DNA of 64,000 nt, from contig NZ_BBJF01000023.1 in NCBI RefSeq assembly GCF_000739735.1, forward strand, positions 1 through 64,000, read 5' to 3'. The notes beneath the pieces are model-generated. The model was given only the letters and a program-made list of their open reading frames with translations, ran no database searches and was not told the DNA's origin. The position numbers were made by a program, and so were the translations under genes. How positions within the stretch are numbered: the stretch's first letter is position 1; every line of letters begins with the position of its first letter. This DNA comes from Paraburkholderia ginsengisoli NBRC 100965. Its GTDB lineage: Bacteria; Pseudomonadota; Gammaproteobacteria; Burkholderiales; Burkholderiaceae. Below, one piece after another: positions 1 to 8,984 of this stretch.

Positions 1-7
1 AAGCGTA

Positions 8-784
8 TTACCGATGCTTGAAAACCGGTTTGCGTTTCTCCACGAACGCAGCCATGCCTTCCTTCTGATCTTCCGTCGCAAAAAGCGAATGGAACAGGCG
101 TCGCTCGAAATGCACGCCTTCCGCGAGCGTCGTTTCATATGCGCGGTTGATCGACTCCTTCACCATCATCACCGCCGGCAGCGGGAATTCCGCAATGGTC
201 GCGGCCGCAACGATCGATTCGTCAAGTAGCGACTCAGCCGGAATAACGCGCGAAACCAATCCGGCACGCTCGGCTTCCGCCGCGTCCATGAAACGGGCGG
301 TCAAACAGAGATCCATCGCCTTCGCTTTCGAGACGGCGCGCGGCAGTCGCTGCGTGCCGCCTGCCCCCGGCATGATGCCGAGCTTGATTTCCGGCTGGCC
401 GAACCTGGCACTGTCGGCAGCAAAAATGATGTCGCACATCATCGCCAGTTCGCAGCCGCCACCAAGCGCGAAGCCCGCGACCGCGGCGATGATCGGCTTG
501 CGGATCGAGCGAACCGTCTCCCAGTTGCGAGTGATGTAGTCGCCTTTGTACACATCCATATAGGTGTAAGTCGACATCATGCCGATGTCGGCGCCGGCGG
601 CAAACGCCTTCTCGCTTCCCGTCACCACCATTGCACCGATCGCGTCGTCGGCGTCGAACTCGCGCAGCGCGGCTCCCAGTTCGTCCATCAATGCGTCATT
701 CAAGGCGTTCAACGCCTTCGGACGATTCAACGTGATCAAACCGACCCGTCCCCGCGTCTCAACCAGAATGTTCTCGTAAGCCAT
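8..784 (-). CDS. paaF: 2,3-dehydroadipyl-CoA hydratase (enoyl-CoA hydratase family), PaaF
   Basis: Crotonase-fold enoyl-CoA hydratase of 258 aa, the usual length. The oxyanion-hole/CoA region GFALGGGCEL (about 104-113) and GQPEIKLGIMPGAGGTQRL (about 129-147) are present. Both catalytic glutamates of the hydratase mechanism are visible, E112 and E132, which separates it from the isomerase-type paralogue at 4008. In the phenylacetyl-CoA pathway PaaF hydrates 2,3-dehydroadipyl-CoA in the cytoplasm. It is divergent from paaN with a palindrome in the 136-bp gap, which supports the paa assignment over a general fatty-acid hydratase. The family call is sure; the exact substrate is inferred from context. 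Confidence 0.88.
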   Translation of the reverse strand: MAYENILVETRGRVGLITLNRPKALNALNDALMDELGAALREFDADDAIGAMVVTGSEKAFAAGADIGMMSTYTYMDVYKGDYITRNWETVRSIRKPIIAAVAGFALGGGCELAMMCDIIFAADSARFGQPEIKLGIMPGAGGTQRLPRAVSKAKAMDLCLTARFMDAAEAERAGLVSRVIPAESLLDESIVAAATIAEFPLPAVMMVKESINRAYETTLAEGVHFERRLFHSLFATEDQKEGMAAFVEKRKPVFKHR

Positions 785-856
785 GCCGCCTCCTTCTAAT
801 GGTTAATCCCACGCGCGAAACGCTTCGCGCAGCTCTCTTAATAATGCTACCATTCG

Positions 857-878
857 CCAACCAACCGGTCGGTCAATT
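857..878. promoter_or_regulatory. PaaR/TetR-type operator between paaF and paaN
   Basis: The divergent promoter gap holds an imperfect palindrome with core ACCAACCGGTCGGT (860-873), centred on CCGG and flanked by further weak symmetry. ACCGACCGGTCGGT-like palindromes are typical TetR-family sites, and paa promoters in Burkholderia are known to carry a conserved inverted repeat bound by a TetR-type PaaR. It lies about 45 bp upstream of the paaN start and about 75 bp upstream of the paaF start, so one site could repress both directions until phenylacetyl-CoA accumulates. The regulator gene is not in this window. Confidence 0.6.
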
Positions 879-920
879 ATTAGACAGGCTTTTCCCCAAC
901 GCACAGCCAAGCCCTCTGCC

Positions 921-2621
921 ATGACACATCCGCTATTCACCAAGCACGAAGACACGCTGCAAAAGGCACTCACCGCGACTGAAACGCGCGGTTACTGGAG
1001 CCCTTTCGTTGAAATGCCCAGTCCGAAAGTGTACGGGGAAACAGCCAACGCGGACGGTGAAGCCGCCTTCAAAGCGCTGCTCAACACGACGTTCGAACTG
1101 GACCAGCCGTCGACGGGCGAAACGGTCGGCGCCGAAGTTTCGCCGTTCGGCTTCCCACTCGGCGTGCAGTATCCGAAGGCCGATCCTGAGGCGCTGATCG
1201 CAGCCGCCGCCGTCGCGCAGCGTGACTGGCGCGCGGCAGGCCCGCAGGCGTGGATCGGCGTGTGCCTCGAAATCCTCGCGCGGGTGAATCGCGCCAGCTT
1301 CGAAATTGGCTACAGCGTGATGCACACGACCGGCCAGGCATTCATGATGGCTTTCCAGGCCGGCGGCCCGCATGCGCAAGACCGCGCGCTCGAGGCGGTC
1401 GTGTACGCGTGGGACCAACTGCGCCGCATTCCCGCCGATGCGCACTGGGAAAAACCGCAAGGCAAGAATCCGCCGCTTGCGATGCACAAGCGCTATACCG
1501 TCGTGCCGCGCGGCACCGGCCTCGTACTCGGCTGCTGCACGTTCCCGACGTGGAACGGCTACCCGGGCCTCTTTGCCGATCTGGCCACCGGCAACACGGT
1601 CATCGTCAAGCCGCATCCGGGCGCTATCCTGCCGCTCGCGCTGACCGTGCGAATCGCACGTGCCGTGTTGCGCGAAGCCGGCTTCGACCCGAACGTCGTC
1701 ACGTTGCTGGCGACCGAACCGAACGACGGCGCGCTCGTCCAGGACCTGGCCCTGCGCCCGGAAATCAAGCTGATCGACTTCACCGGCAGCAGCCAGAATG
1801 GCACGTGGCTCGAGCGCCATGCACACCAGGCTCAGGTCTATACCGAAAAAGCGGGCGTCAACCAGATCGTGATCGACTCCGTCGACGACATCAAAGCCGC
1901 CGCGCGCAACATTGCCTTTTCACTGGCGCTGTACTCCGGCCAGATGTGCACCGCGCCGCAGAACATTTATGTGCCGCGAGCGGGTATCCGCACCGCCGAC
2001 GGCACGCTCAGCTTCGACGAAGTCGCTCAGGCCATTGCCGGCGCAGTGCAAAAGCTAGTCGCCGACCCGGCTCGTGCAGTCGAACTGCTCGGCGCGATTC
2101 AGAACGAAGGCGTCACTCAGCGTATCGACGAAGCCGCCAAACTCGGCCGAGTTCTGGTCGAAAGCCAAACGCTAGAACATCCGGCGTTTGCCGGCGCCCG
2201 CGTCCGCACCCCGCTTGTGCTGCAACTGGACGCCGCCACCGACAACGCGCAGTTCGCCAAAGAATGGTTCGGCCCGATCTCGTTCGTCGTCGCAACGGAC
2301 TCGACCGCGCAGTCGCTCGAACTCGCTGGTGCGATCGCCGCCGAGCACGGCGCGCTGACGCTGTCGGTATACAGCACCGACGAAGCAGTGCTCGATGAAG
2401 CGCACGAGGCATCGATCCGCGGCGGCGTTGCCCTGTCGATCAACCTGACCGGCGGCGTGTTCGTCAATCAGTCCGCGGCGTTCTCCGACTTCCACGGCAC
2501 GGGCGCAAACCCGGCGGCCAACGCCGCGCTGGCCGATGCAGCCTTCGTCGCGAACCGCTTCCGCGTCGTTCAAAGCCGCGTTCATGTTGAACCGAAAGCG
2601 GCGCCGGCGGTAGCTGGCTGA
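921..2621 (+). CDS. paaN: Phenylacetate degradation aldehyde dehydrogenase PaaN (PaaZ-type ALDH)
   Basis: Aldehyde dehydrogenase superfamily protein of 566 aa. Catalytic landmarks are visible: FTGS (287-290), the general-base glutamate in TEKAG (E309) and the nucleophilic cysteine in SGQMCTAP (C343). It matches the long 'PaaN' form of beta-proteobacteria, which has the ALDH domain but no C-terminal MaoC-like hydratase half as in E. coli PaaZ. The role is to oxidise the ring-opened semialdehyde after ring cleavage; the hydrolase step must come from another protein. It starts the paaN-pcaF-paaG-paaI-paaK run and faces paaF across the operator at 857-878. Confidence 0.88.
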   Translation: MTHPLFTKHEDTLQKALTATETRGYWSPFVEMPSPKVYGETANADGEAAFKALLNTTFELDQPSTGETVGAEVSPFGFPLGVQYPKADPEALIAAAAVAQRDWRAAGPQAWIGVCLEILARVNRASFEIGYSVMHTTGQAFMMAFQAGGPHAQDRALEAVVYAWDQLRRIPADAHWEKPQGKNPPLAMHKRYTVVPRGTGLVLGCCTFPTWNGYPGLFADLATGNTVIVKPHPGAILPLALTVRIARAVLREAGFDPNVVTLLATEPNDGALVQDLALRPEIKLIDFTGSSQNGTWLERHAHQAQVYTEKAGVNQIVIDSVDDIKAAARNIAFSLALYSGQMCTAPQNIYVPRAGIRTADGTLSFDEVAQAIAGAVQKLVADPARAVELLGAIQNEGVTQRIDEAAKLGRVLVESQTLEHPAFAGARVRTPLVLQLDAATDNAQFAKEWFGPISFVVATDSTAQSLELAGAIAAEHGALTLSVYSTDEAVLDEAHEASIRGGVALSINLTGGVFVNQSAAFSDFHGTGANPAANAALADAAFVANRFRVVQSRVHVEPKAAPAVAG

Positions 2622-2646
2622 ATGGCATAAGACTAGCCATAAGAAA

Positions 2647-2697
2647 GCGCACGGCTCCGTTCCTATGCCGTTTGGCCGAATGGACCGGGCCGTGCGC
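2647..2697 (+). repeat. Intercistronic inverted repeat between paaN and pcaF
   Basis: Arms GCGCACGGC (2647-2655) and GCCGTGCGC (2689-2697) are perfect complements around a 33-nt loop, inside the 136-bp gap between paaN and pcaF. No T-run follows, so it is not an obvious intrinsic terminator. It could be an mRNA-stability or processing hairpin or a protein-binding site. Confidence 0.35.
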
Positions 2698-2757
2698 CGC
2701 ACCTAATATGAGACATCGGATCGGCATTGCGCGCCGCTCCGTCCAGCGGAAACTCCA

Positions 2758-3960
2758 ATGAACGACGCCTTCATCTGCGATGCGATTCGCACACCCCTCG
2801 GCCGCTACGGCGGCGCACTGAAAGATGTCCGCGCGGACGACCTCGGCGCCGTGCCGATCAAGGCGCTGATGGAGCGCAATCCGGGCGTCGACTGGCGCGC
2901 TGTCGACGACGTGATTTACGGCTGCGCTAATCAGGCCGGTGAAGACAATCGCAATGTCGCTCGCATGTCGGCATTGCTGGCCGGTCTGCCCACGGATGCG
3001 CCGGGCGCGACGATCAACCGCCTGTGCGGCTCGGGCATGGACGCGGTCGGCACCGCCGCGCGCGCGATCAAGGCGGGCGAAGCGCGTCTGATGATTGCCG
3101 GCGGCGTAGAAAGCATGACGCGCGCGCCGTTCGTGATGGGCAAGGCAACGAGCGCGTTCTCGCGTCAAGCCGACATACACGACACGACCATCGGCTGGCG
3201 TTTCATCAATCCGCTAATGAAGCGTCAGTACGGCGTCGACTCGATGCCGGAGACCGCGGAAAACGTCGCGGTCGAGTTCGGTGTCAGTCGTGCTGACCAG
3301 GACGAGTTCGCGCTCGCGAGCCAGCAAAAAGCAGCCCGCGCGCAACGCGACGGCACATTGGCCGAAGAAATCGTTGGCGTCGATATCGCGCAGAAGAAGG
3401 GTGACCCCGTGCGCGTCCTGCTCGACGAGCATCCGCGGGAAACTTCGCTCGAAAGCCTGGGCAAACTCAAGGGTGTGGTTCGTCCGGACGGCAGCGTGAC
3501 GGCCGGCAACGCGTCCGGCGTCAACGACGGCGCCTGCGCGCTGTTGCTCGCGAACCAGCAGGCAGCCGACCTGTACGGCCTGCGCCGCCGCGCACGCGTG
3601 GTGGGTATGGCAACCGCTGGCGTCGAGCCGCGCATCATGGGCATCGGTCCCGCGCCAGCGACGCAAAAGCTGCTCAGGCAACTCGGCATGACGCTCGAAC
3701 AGTTCGACGTGATCGAGTTGAACGAAGCGTTCGCGTCGCAAGGACTCGCCGTGCTGCGCACGCTCGGTCTGCGCGACGACGATCCGCGCGTCAATCCGAA
3801 CGGCGGCGCCATTGCGCTCGGCCATCCGCTGGGCGCATCGGGCGCGCGTCTGATCACGACCGCGCTGTATCAGCTGGAACGGATCAACGGCCGCTTTGCG
3901 CTGTGCACGATGTGCATCGGCGTAGGCCAGGGCATTGCGCTCGTCATCGAGCGGCTTTGA
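2758..3960 (+). CDS. pcaF: 3-oxoadipyl-CoA thiolase (PcaF/PaaJ)
   Basis: Thiolase of 400 aa with all three catalytic landmarks: the acyl-accepting Cys in NRLCGSGMDA (C90), the His in GGAIALGHPLGASGAR (H356) and the second Cys in CTMCIGVGQG (C386). It splits 3-oxoadipyl-CoA with CoA to acetyl-CoA and succinyl-CoA, the last step of both the phenylacetate and beta-ketoadipate pathways. Placement between paaN and paaG favours the paa role (PaaJ/PaaE naming), though the same enzyme could serve protocatechuate degradation. Start ATG at 2758 is preceded by GGAAACTCC as a weak ribosome site. Confidence 0.9.
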   Translation: MNDAFICDAIRTPLGRYGGALKDVRADDLGAVPIKALMERNPGVDWRAVDDVIYGCANQAGEDNRNVARMSALLAGLPTDAPGATINRLCGSGMDAVGTAARAIKAGEARLMIAGGVESMTRAPFVMGKATSAFSRQADIHDTTIGWRFINPLMKRQYGVDSMPETAENVAVEFGVSRADQDEFALASQQKAARAQRDGTLAEEIVGVDIAQKKGDPVRVLLDEHPRETSLESLGKLKGVVRPDGSVTAGNASGVNDGACALLLANQQAADLYGLRRRARVVGMATAGVEPRIMGIGPAPATQKLLRQLGMTLEQFDVIELNEAFASQGLAVLRTLGLRDDDPRVNPNGGAIALGHPLGASGARLITTALYQLERINGRFALCTMCIGVGQGIALVIERL

Positions 3961-4007
3961 ATTGCGCCGCAGCACCCGTCGGCTAAGAGACTTTGAGGAG
4001 ACACCCA

Positions 4008-4799
4008 ATGTCATATGAAGCGATTCGCCTGGATCTCGACGCATCGAGCCATGTCGCAACCATCACGCTGAACCGCCCTGACAAGCTCAACAGCTTCACG
4101 CGCGCGATGCACAGGGAACTGAGCGACGCGCTCGATCAGGTCGAAGCGTCAGGCGCACGCGCGCTCGTGCTGACAGGTGCGGGACGCGGCTTCTGTGCCG
4201 GTCAGGATCTCGCCGATCTCGACTTCACGCCCGGCGCAATGACGGATCTCGGCGAACTGATCGACGAGCATTTCAACCCGCTGATTCGCCGTCTGCAAGC
4301 ACTGCCGTTGCCGGTGATCGCCGCGGTCAACGGCACGGCCGCCGGCGCCGGCGCCAATCTCGCGCTGGCTTGCGACCTCGTGCTCGCGGCTCGCTCGGCC
4401 AGCTTCATTCAGGCGTTCGTGAAAATCGGCCTCGTGCCCGATTCCGGCGGCACATGGTTGCTGCCGCAGCGCGTCGGCATGGCGCGCGCGTTGGGGCTGG
4501 CCATCACCGGCGACAAACTCGGCGCGGAAAAAGCCGAAAGCTGGGGCTTGATCTGGCAGACCTTTGACGACGCGGAACTCCCCGCCGTTGCCGCCAAACT
4601 CGCAGCCCAACTCGCGCAGCAACCCACACGCGCCATCGCGGCGATCAAGCAGGCCATGCGCGCGGGCGCGACGCAGACCCTCGACCAGCAACTCGATCTC
4701 GAACGCGATCTGCAACGCGAACTCGGCGCGTCTCACGATTACGCGGAGGGTGTGCAAGCCTTTGTGGAAAAGCGCGCGCCGCGCTTCGAGGGCCGCTGA
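4008..4799 (+). CDS. paaG: Ring-1,2-epoxyphenylacetyl-CoA isomerase PaaG
   Basis: Crotonase-family protein of 263 aa. The start is set at the ATG of MSYEAIRL because a strong GAGGAG lies 7-12 nt upstream; the in-frame codons before it are ribosome-site sequence. CoA-binding GAGRGFCAGQDL (58-69) and VPDSGGTW (143-150) are visible. The acidic residue D145 sits where PaaG-type isomerases have their catalytic Asp, and the hydratase Glu pair of PaaF is absent. PaaG converts the ring epoxide to the oxepin-CoA. It lies 47 nt after pcaF and 1 nt before paaI, so it is certainly cotranscribed. Confidence 0.88.
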   Translation: MSYEAIRLDLDASSHVATITLNRPDKLNSFTRAMHRELSDALDQVEASGARALVLTGAGRGFCAGQDLADLDFTPGAMTDLGELIDEHFNPLIRRLQALPLPVIAAVNGTAAGAGANLALACDLVLAARSASFIQAFVKIGLVPDSGGTWLLPQRVGMARALGLAITGDKLGAEKAESWGLIWQTFDDAELPAVAAKLAAQLAQQPTRAIAAIKQAMRAGATQTLDQQLDLERDLQRELGASHDYAEGVQAFVEKRAPRFEGR

Positions 4800-4800
4800 T

Positions 4801-5262
4801 ATGTCCACTCAAACCACTTACGCCAATCAGATGACGCCAGACGAACTCGCTCGCGCAACGGCTGTTGCGATGTACGAAAACGACGCATGCAGCCAGACGC
4901 TCGGGCTCGAAATCGTGGAAGTCCGTCCAGGCTATGCCCGCTTGCGCATGGCAGTGCGCGACGACTTTCTGAACGGCCACCAGATTTGCCACGGCGGCCT
5001 GATTTTCACGCTGGCCGATTCGACCTTCGCGTTCGCCTGCAACACGTACAACATCAACACGGTCGCAGCCGGTTGTTCGATCGAATTCCTGAAGCCTGTG
5101 CGAGGCGGCGACGTGTTGACGGCTGAAGCGGTCGAACAGACACTCAGCGGCCGCACTGGCATCTACGATATTCGCGTCACCAATCGCGCCGACGAAACCG
5201 TCGCCATGTTTCGCGGAAAATCGGCGCAAATTAAAGGCAACCTGATTCCCACGGGCGACTGA
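4801..5262 (+). CDS. paaI: Hydroxyphenylacetyl-CoA thioesterase PaaI
   Basis: Hot-dog-fold thioesterase of 153 aa. The family signature HGGLIFTLADS (64-74) is present with D73 at the catalytic Asp position. PaaI hydrolyses dead-end hydroxylated phenylacetyl-CoA esters and so rescues CoA when ring opening stalls. Start ATG is 1 nt after the paaG stop, pointing to translational coupling. The 180 nt after it, before paaK, show GC-rich sequence and no clear terminator. Confidence 0.9.
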   Translation: MSTQTTYANQMTPDELARATAVAMYENDACSQTLGLEIVEVRPGYARLRMAVRDDFLNGHQICHGGLIFTLADSTFAFACNTYNINTVAAGCSIEFLKPVRGGDVLTAEAVEQTLSGRTGIYDIRVTNRADETVAMFRGKSAQIKGNLIPTGD

Positions 5263-5442
5263 AAGGCCAGCGCGCGTCGACCGCCGGCAAAGCGGCGCTC
5301 GATTCGCCGCAGCGCGCATCCGATTCGCAACAGCGTCGGGTGACCGGCGCGACATCTCAAAAAGTAGCAGCCCGTCCCCGGTTTTCGCGCGAGAAGCGCA
5401 CCGCACATCAGACTCAAGCATTGAGGCAGCAAGGAGACATTC

Positions 5443-6747
5443 ATGACGACCGCCCTTCCGCTCGACCCGATCGAGACCGCCAGCCGCGACGAACTTGCCG
5501 CGCTTCAACTTGAACGGCTCAAATGGTCGCTGAACCATGCGTATGAGAATTCGCCGGTCTATCGACGCAAGTTCGACGAAGCCGGCGTTCATCCGAGCGA
5601 AGTCACAACGCTCGCGGACCTGGCGCGCTTTCCGTTCACCACCAAGAAAGATCTGCGCGACAGCTATCCGTTCGGGATGTTCGCCGTACCGCAGGAGCAG
5701 ATCTCACGTATCCACGCGTCGTCCGGCACGACCGGCAAGCCGACCGTCGTGGGCTACACCGCGCGCGACATCGACACGTGGGCGAATCTCGTCGCGCGCT
5801 CGATCCGCGCCGCCGGCGCGAAGCGCGGCGACAAGGTTCACGTGAGCTACGGCTACGGCCTGTTCACCGGCGGCCTCGGCGCGCATTACGGCGCTGAGCG
5901 CGCCGGCTTGACCGTGATTCCGTTCGGCGGCGGCCAGACCGAGAAGCAGGTGCAACTGATCCAGGACTTCCGGCCGGACATCATCATGGTGACGCCGAGC
6001 TACATGCTGTCGATCGCCGACGAACTCGAGCGTCAAGGCATCAATCCGGCCAGCTGTTCGCTACGCCTCGGCATCTTCGGCGCGGAGCCGTGGACAAACG
6101 ACATGCGTCAGGCGATCGAAAAGCGCATGGGCATCGATGCCGTCGACATCTATGGACTGTCCGAGGTGATGGGCCCGGGCGTCGCGTCGGAGTGCGTGGA
6201 AACGAAGGACGGCCCGACCATCTGGGAAGATCATTTCTATCCGGAGATCATCGACCCCGAAACGGGCGAGGTGCTGCCGGATGGTGAGCTCGGCGAGCTG
6301 GTGTTCACGTCGTTGACCAAGGAAGCCTTGCCGATCATCCGCTACCGCACGCGCGACCTCACGCGTCTGTTGCCGGGCAGCGCGCGCACGATGCGGCGGA
6401 TGGAAAAGATCACCGGCCGCTCGGACGACATGATGATCGTGCGCGGCGTGAACGTATTCCCGACGCAGATCGAAGAACTGCTGCTCAAGCAGCGTGCGCT
6501 CGCGCCGCACTATCAGATCGTGCTGACCAAAGAAGGCCCGCTCGACGTGTTGACGCTGAACGTCGAGCCCTGCCCGGAAACCGCGCCGGATACGGCTGCG
6601 CTGAGCACGGCGAAACAGGCTCTGGCCTACGACATCAAGGCGCTGATCGGCGTCAGCGCGGTGGTGAACGTGCTGGCGGTGAACGGCATCGAACGTTCGG
6701 TGGGCAAGGCGCGGCGCGTGGTGGACAAACGCAAGGCCGGGCTGTAA
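5443..6747 (+). CDS. paaK: Phenylacetate-CoA ligase PaaK
   Basis: AMP-forming acyl-CoA ligase of 434 aa, the normal PaaK length. The ATP-loop HASSGTTGKPTVVGYT (91-106), the YGLSEVMGPGVA aryl-binding region and the C-terminal RSDDMMIVRGVNVFPTQIEE hinge are visible. It activates phenylacetate to phenylacetyl-CoA in the cytoplasm, the entry step and the source of the pathway inducer. The start has AAGGAG 8 nt upstream. An intrinsic terminator follows at 6763-6807, closing the paa transcription unit. Confidence 0.93.
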   Translation: MTTALPLDPIETASRDELAALQLERLKWSLNHAYENSPVYRRKFDEAGVHPSEVTTLADLARFPFTTKKDLRDSYPFGMFAVPQEQISRIHASSGTTGKPTVVGYTARDIDTWANLVARSIRAAGAKRGDKVHVSYGYGLFTGGLGAHYGAERAGLTVIPFGGGQTEKQVQLIQDFRPDIIMVTPSYMLSIADELERQGINPASCSLRLGIFGAEPWTNDMRQAIEKRMGIDAVDIYGLSEVMGPGVASECVETKDGPTIWEDHFYPEIIDPETGEVLPDGELGELVFTSLTKEALPIIRYRTRDLTRLLPGSARTMRRMEKITGRSDDMMIVRGVNVFPTQIEELLLKQRALAPHYQIVLTKEGPLDVLTLNVEPCPETAPDTAALSTAKQALAYDIKALIGVSAVVNVLAVNGIERSVGKARRVVDKRKAGL

Positions 6748-6762
6748 AAAACTCGCGGAAAA

Positions 6763-6807
6763 AAAACGGCGTCACTACGGATCTGTATCCGGACGTGACG
6801 CCGTTTT
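6763..6807. terminator. Rho-independent terminator after paaK (usable from mltA side too)
   Basis: Arms AAAACGGCGTCAC (6763-6775) and GTGACGCCGTTTT (6795-6807) form a perfect 13-bp stem, with a second small CGGAT/ATCCG stem in the loop. A-tract and T-tract on the two sides allow termination in both directions between convergent paaK and mltA. Confidence 0.85.
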
Positions 6808-6931
6808 CAATTGCTCAGCGTGGCTCTCCGAAGCGCGGCATTAAGTTGACAACGCGCGCGGCCCACGTGATTCGCCAATCACGCGGCGGCGCCTTCGCTC
6901 CCCCAAGCCGCCGCTTCACTCACCCGTACGC

Positions 6932-8056
6932 TCACGAATTCGGCAGCAACAACCACATCCGGCCGCCCTGCTTCATCTTGCCGGCGAGATCGCCGGCGTC
7001 GTCACCGAGGCCCCAGAAATAGTCGGCGCGCACGCCGCCCTTGATCGCGGAGCCCGTGTCCTGCGCGAACACGAGGCGGTTCATCGGCGAGTTCGTCAAC
7101 GGACGCGTGGTCTGCAGGAACACTGGCGTGCCGAGCGGAATCGACGTGGGATCGACCGCGATCGAACGCTCCGGCGTCAACGGCACGCCGAGCGCACCGA
7201 TCGGACCGTCCGCGCCGGCGCTCGGCATGCTTTCGCCGGACGGCATCTCACGGAAGAACACGAAGCGCGGATTTGTATCGAGCAGCATGTCGACCCGCGT
7301 CGGGTTCGCACGTGCCCATGCCTTGATGCCTTGCATGGTCGCTTGCGCGGGCGTGATCTCGCCGCGATCCAGCAGCCAGCGCCCAATCGATTTGTACGGC
7401 TGATTGTTGGTACCGCCGAAGCCGACGCGCATCACGCTGCCATCTTCCATCACGATCCGCCCGGACCCCTGCACCTGCAGAAAGAACGCTTCGATCGGAT
7501 CGTCGACCCAGACGAGTTCGTTGCCGTTGAGCACACCCGCGCGTTCGAGCTGCGCGCGCGCCGGCAGCGCCGAACCCGCGCGATAAGCGGCGGGCCAGCG
7601 ATACAAAGCCGTCTGATACACGCCGTGGCGCGTCCGCGAGCCGCGCAGCAAAGGCTCGTAGTAACCGGTGACGAGACCGTCGAGCGTGCCGTCGGTATTC
7701 GCTAGCTGGAAAGGCGTGAAATAGGCTTCGAAAAAAGCCCGCGCACTGGTGACGTCGAGATCGTCGATCTGCGAAGCCGCCGCACAGGCGCGCGACCAGT
7801 TCGGTTGACGCGCAAGCCTCGCGCAGTTCTGCCGCAGCGCGGCCGTCGCGCCGATCAGCGAGTCGTCCTGCCAGCCCGGCACCTGCCGCCAGGCCACTGC
7901 CGTGAGTCGCGTCGCGGCAATCTGGCCGGGTATGATCGCGGCACCCGAGGGTGGCGCAACCGAAGGCCGGACCGCCCCGCCACCGCCGCAGGACGCCAGC
8001 AGCACTGCAACCGAAAGCGCGCCGAGCCATGCTCCGGCGTTGCGGACAAAACGCAT
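6932..8056 (-). CDS. mltA: Membrane-bound lytic murein transglycosylase A (MltA)
   Basis: 374-aa lipoprotein. The start is placed at MRFVRN because it gives a proper lipoprotein signal ending in lipobox L-A-S-C (C23) followed by a Gly stretch; longer in-frame starts would run into the gene on the other strand. The C-terminal 3D domain with catalytic Asp region (FAQDTGSAIKGG, RADYFWG) is intact. MltA cleaves peptidoglycan glycan strands to 1,6-anhydromuropeptides at the inner face of the outer membrane. Only 28 nt separate its start from the divergent small membrane gene at 8085. Confidence 0.88.
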   Translation of the reverse strand: MRFVRNAGAWLGALSVAVLLASCGGGGAVRPSVAPPSGAAIIPGQIAATRLTAVAWRQVPGWQDDSLIGATAALRQNCARLARQPNWSRACAAASQIDDLDVTSARAFFEAYFTPFQLANTDGTLDGLVTGYYEPLLRGSRTRHGVYQTALYRWPAAYRAGSALPARAQLERAGVLNGNELVWVDDPIEAFFLQVQGSGRIVMEDGSVMRVGFGGTNNQPYKSIGRWLLDRGEITPAQATMQGIKAWARANPTRVDMLLDTNPRFVFFREMPSGESMPSAGADGPIGALGVPLTPERSIAVDPTSIPLGTPVFLQTTRPLTNSPMNRLVFAQDTGSAIKGGVRADYFWGLGDDAGDLAGKMKQGGRMWLLLPNS

Positions 8057-8084
8057 ACAATGTTCGTTCTTGATGGAAACCGCC

Positions 8085-8246
8085 ATGTCTGATCTGTTCG
8101 ACGAATACCCGATGCTCATCTTCGCGCTGGAAGCGCTCCTCGCGCTCTTCCTGCTCGTCTTCATCGTTGTGTGGACGTCGTCCGGCAGGAAGAAGGCCGC
8201 GCGTGCCTCTAAAAGCGAACAACCCAGGCAGCAAAAGCCGCAGTGA
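8085..8246 (+). CDS. Small single-pass membrane protein, function unknown
   Basis: 53-aa ORF, acidic N-terminus (MSDLFDEYP), one strongly hydrophobic helix (about 11-30: LIFALEALLALFLLVFIVVW) and a basic, Gln-rich cytoplasmic-type tail (GRKKAARASKSEQ). The composition is far from a random GC-rich shadow frame, which supports a real gene. A longer start (METAM, 8073) is possible. It is head to head with mltA with 28 nt between start codons, so each promoter must lie inside the other gene's 5' end or upstream transcript. I do not recognise the family. Confidence 0.6.
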   Translation: MSDLFDEYPMLIFALEALLALFLLVFIVVWTSSGRKKAARASKSEQPRQQKPQ

Positions 8247-8327
8247 CGCTATGCGCTCAACCGCGCGTTCAACGGCGCGATTGACTGCGCGTTTGACTGT
8301 TTAAAGACCGCAGGCGCGCGTTCCGGT

Positions 8328-8702
8328 TCAATGCAACGTGCGCGGCATGCGCAAGATGAATTCCGGCACCGGTGCGTCGAAACGCTCACCATCCTCTGCC
8401 ACGCAGAAGTAATCGCCACGCATGGTGCCGACCGGCGTCGCGATAACCGCCCAGCTCGTGTATTCGAAATGCTCGCCCGGTTTGAGCAGCGGCTGATGTC
8501 CCACCACGCCCAGGCCTTTGACTTCCTGAACGTTGTTCTCGCTGTCGGTGATCACCCAGTGACGCGCGATCAACTGCGCGGGCACCTGACCGGTGTTACG
8601 GATGGTCAGCGTGTATGCGAACGCATACTGGCGGCGCTCCGGGTCCGACTCTTCGGGCAGATATTGCACCTGCGCCGAGACGCTGAATTCGTACTGGCTC
8701 AT
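8328..8702 (-). CDS. apaG: ApaG protein (Co2+/Mg2+ efflux-associated, DUF525)
   Basis: 124-aa ApaG with the fibronectin-type-III-like fold signature RHWVITD, GVVGHQPLLKPGEHFEYTS and GTMRGDYFC. The start is set at MSQYEFSV to match the normal ApaG length of about 125 aa. Its molecular role is still unclear; it is linked genetically to magnesium/cobalt resistance and to ApaH. It is convergent with the small membrane gene and divergent from rpe. The 282-nt gap to rpe has no other gene. Confidence 0.9.
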   Translation of the reverse strand: MSQYEFSVSAQVQYLPEESDPERRQYAFAYTLTIRNTGQVPAQLIARHWVITDSENNVQEVKGLGVVGHQPLLKPGEHFEYTSWAVIATPVGTMRGDYFCVAEDGERFDAPVPEFILRMPRTLH

Positions 8703-8984
8703 CCTGATTCCGATCTGATGAAACGGGCTGTGAAAAATCGCGAAAAGGCCCGAACGCCAATGGTTTTCGGTGCATCGGCGAAGCGGCGCTTCTGGTGTGG
8801 CATTCTGCTTGATGCGCGGCACGCCCGCAACCGGACATATCTTTCGGCCAGGCTGCGGTTAAGGAGCTTGTCACCAATCCAGCCGTTGCGGCGAACGTTG
8901 GCCGGCATCGAACCGTCCGCGCGCCGGTCCTGAGCTGCACAAACCGGTAAAATGACGCTTTCCCGCTTGCATCCGCTCCCCGCC

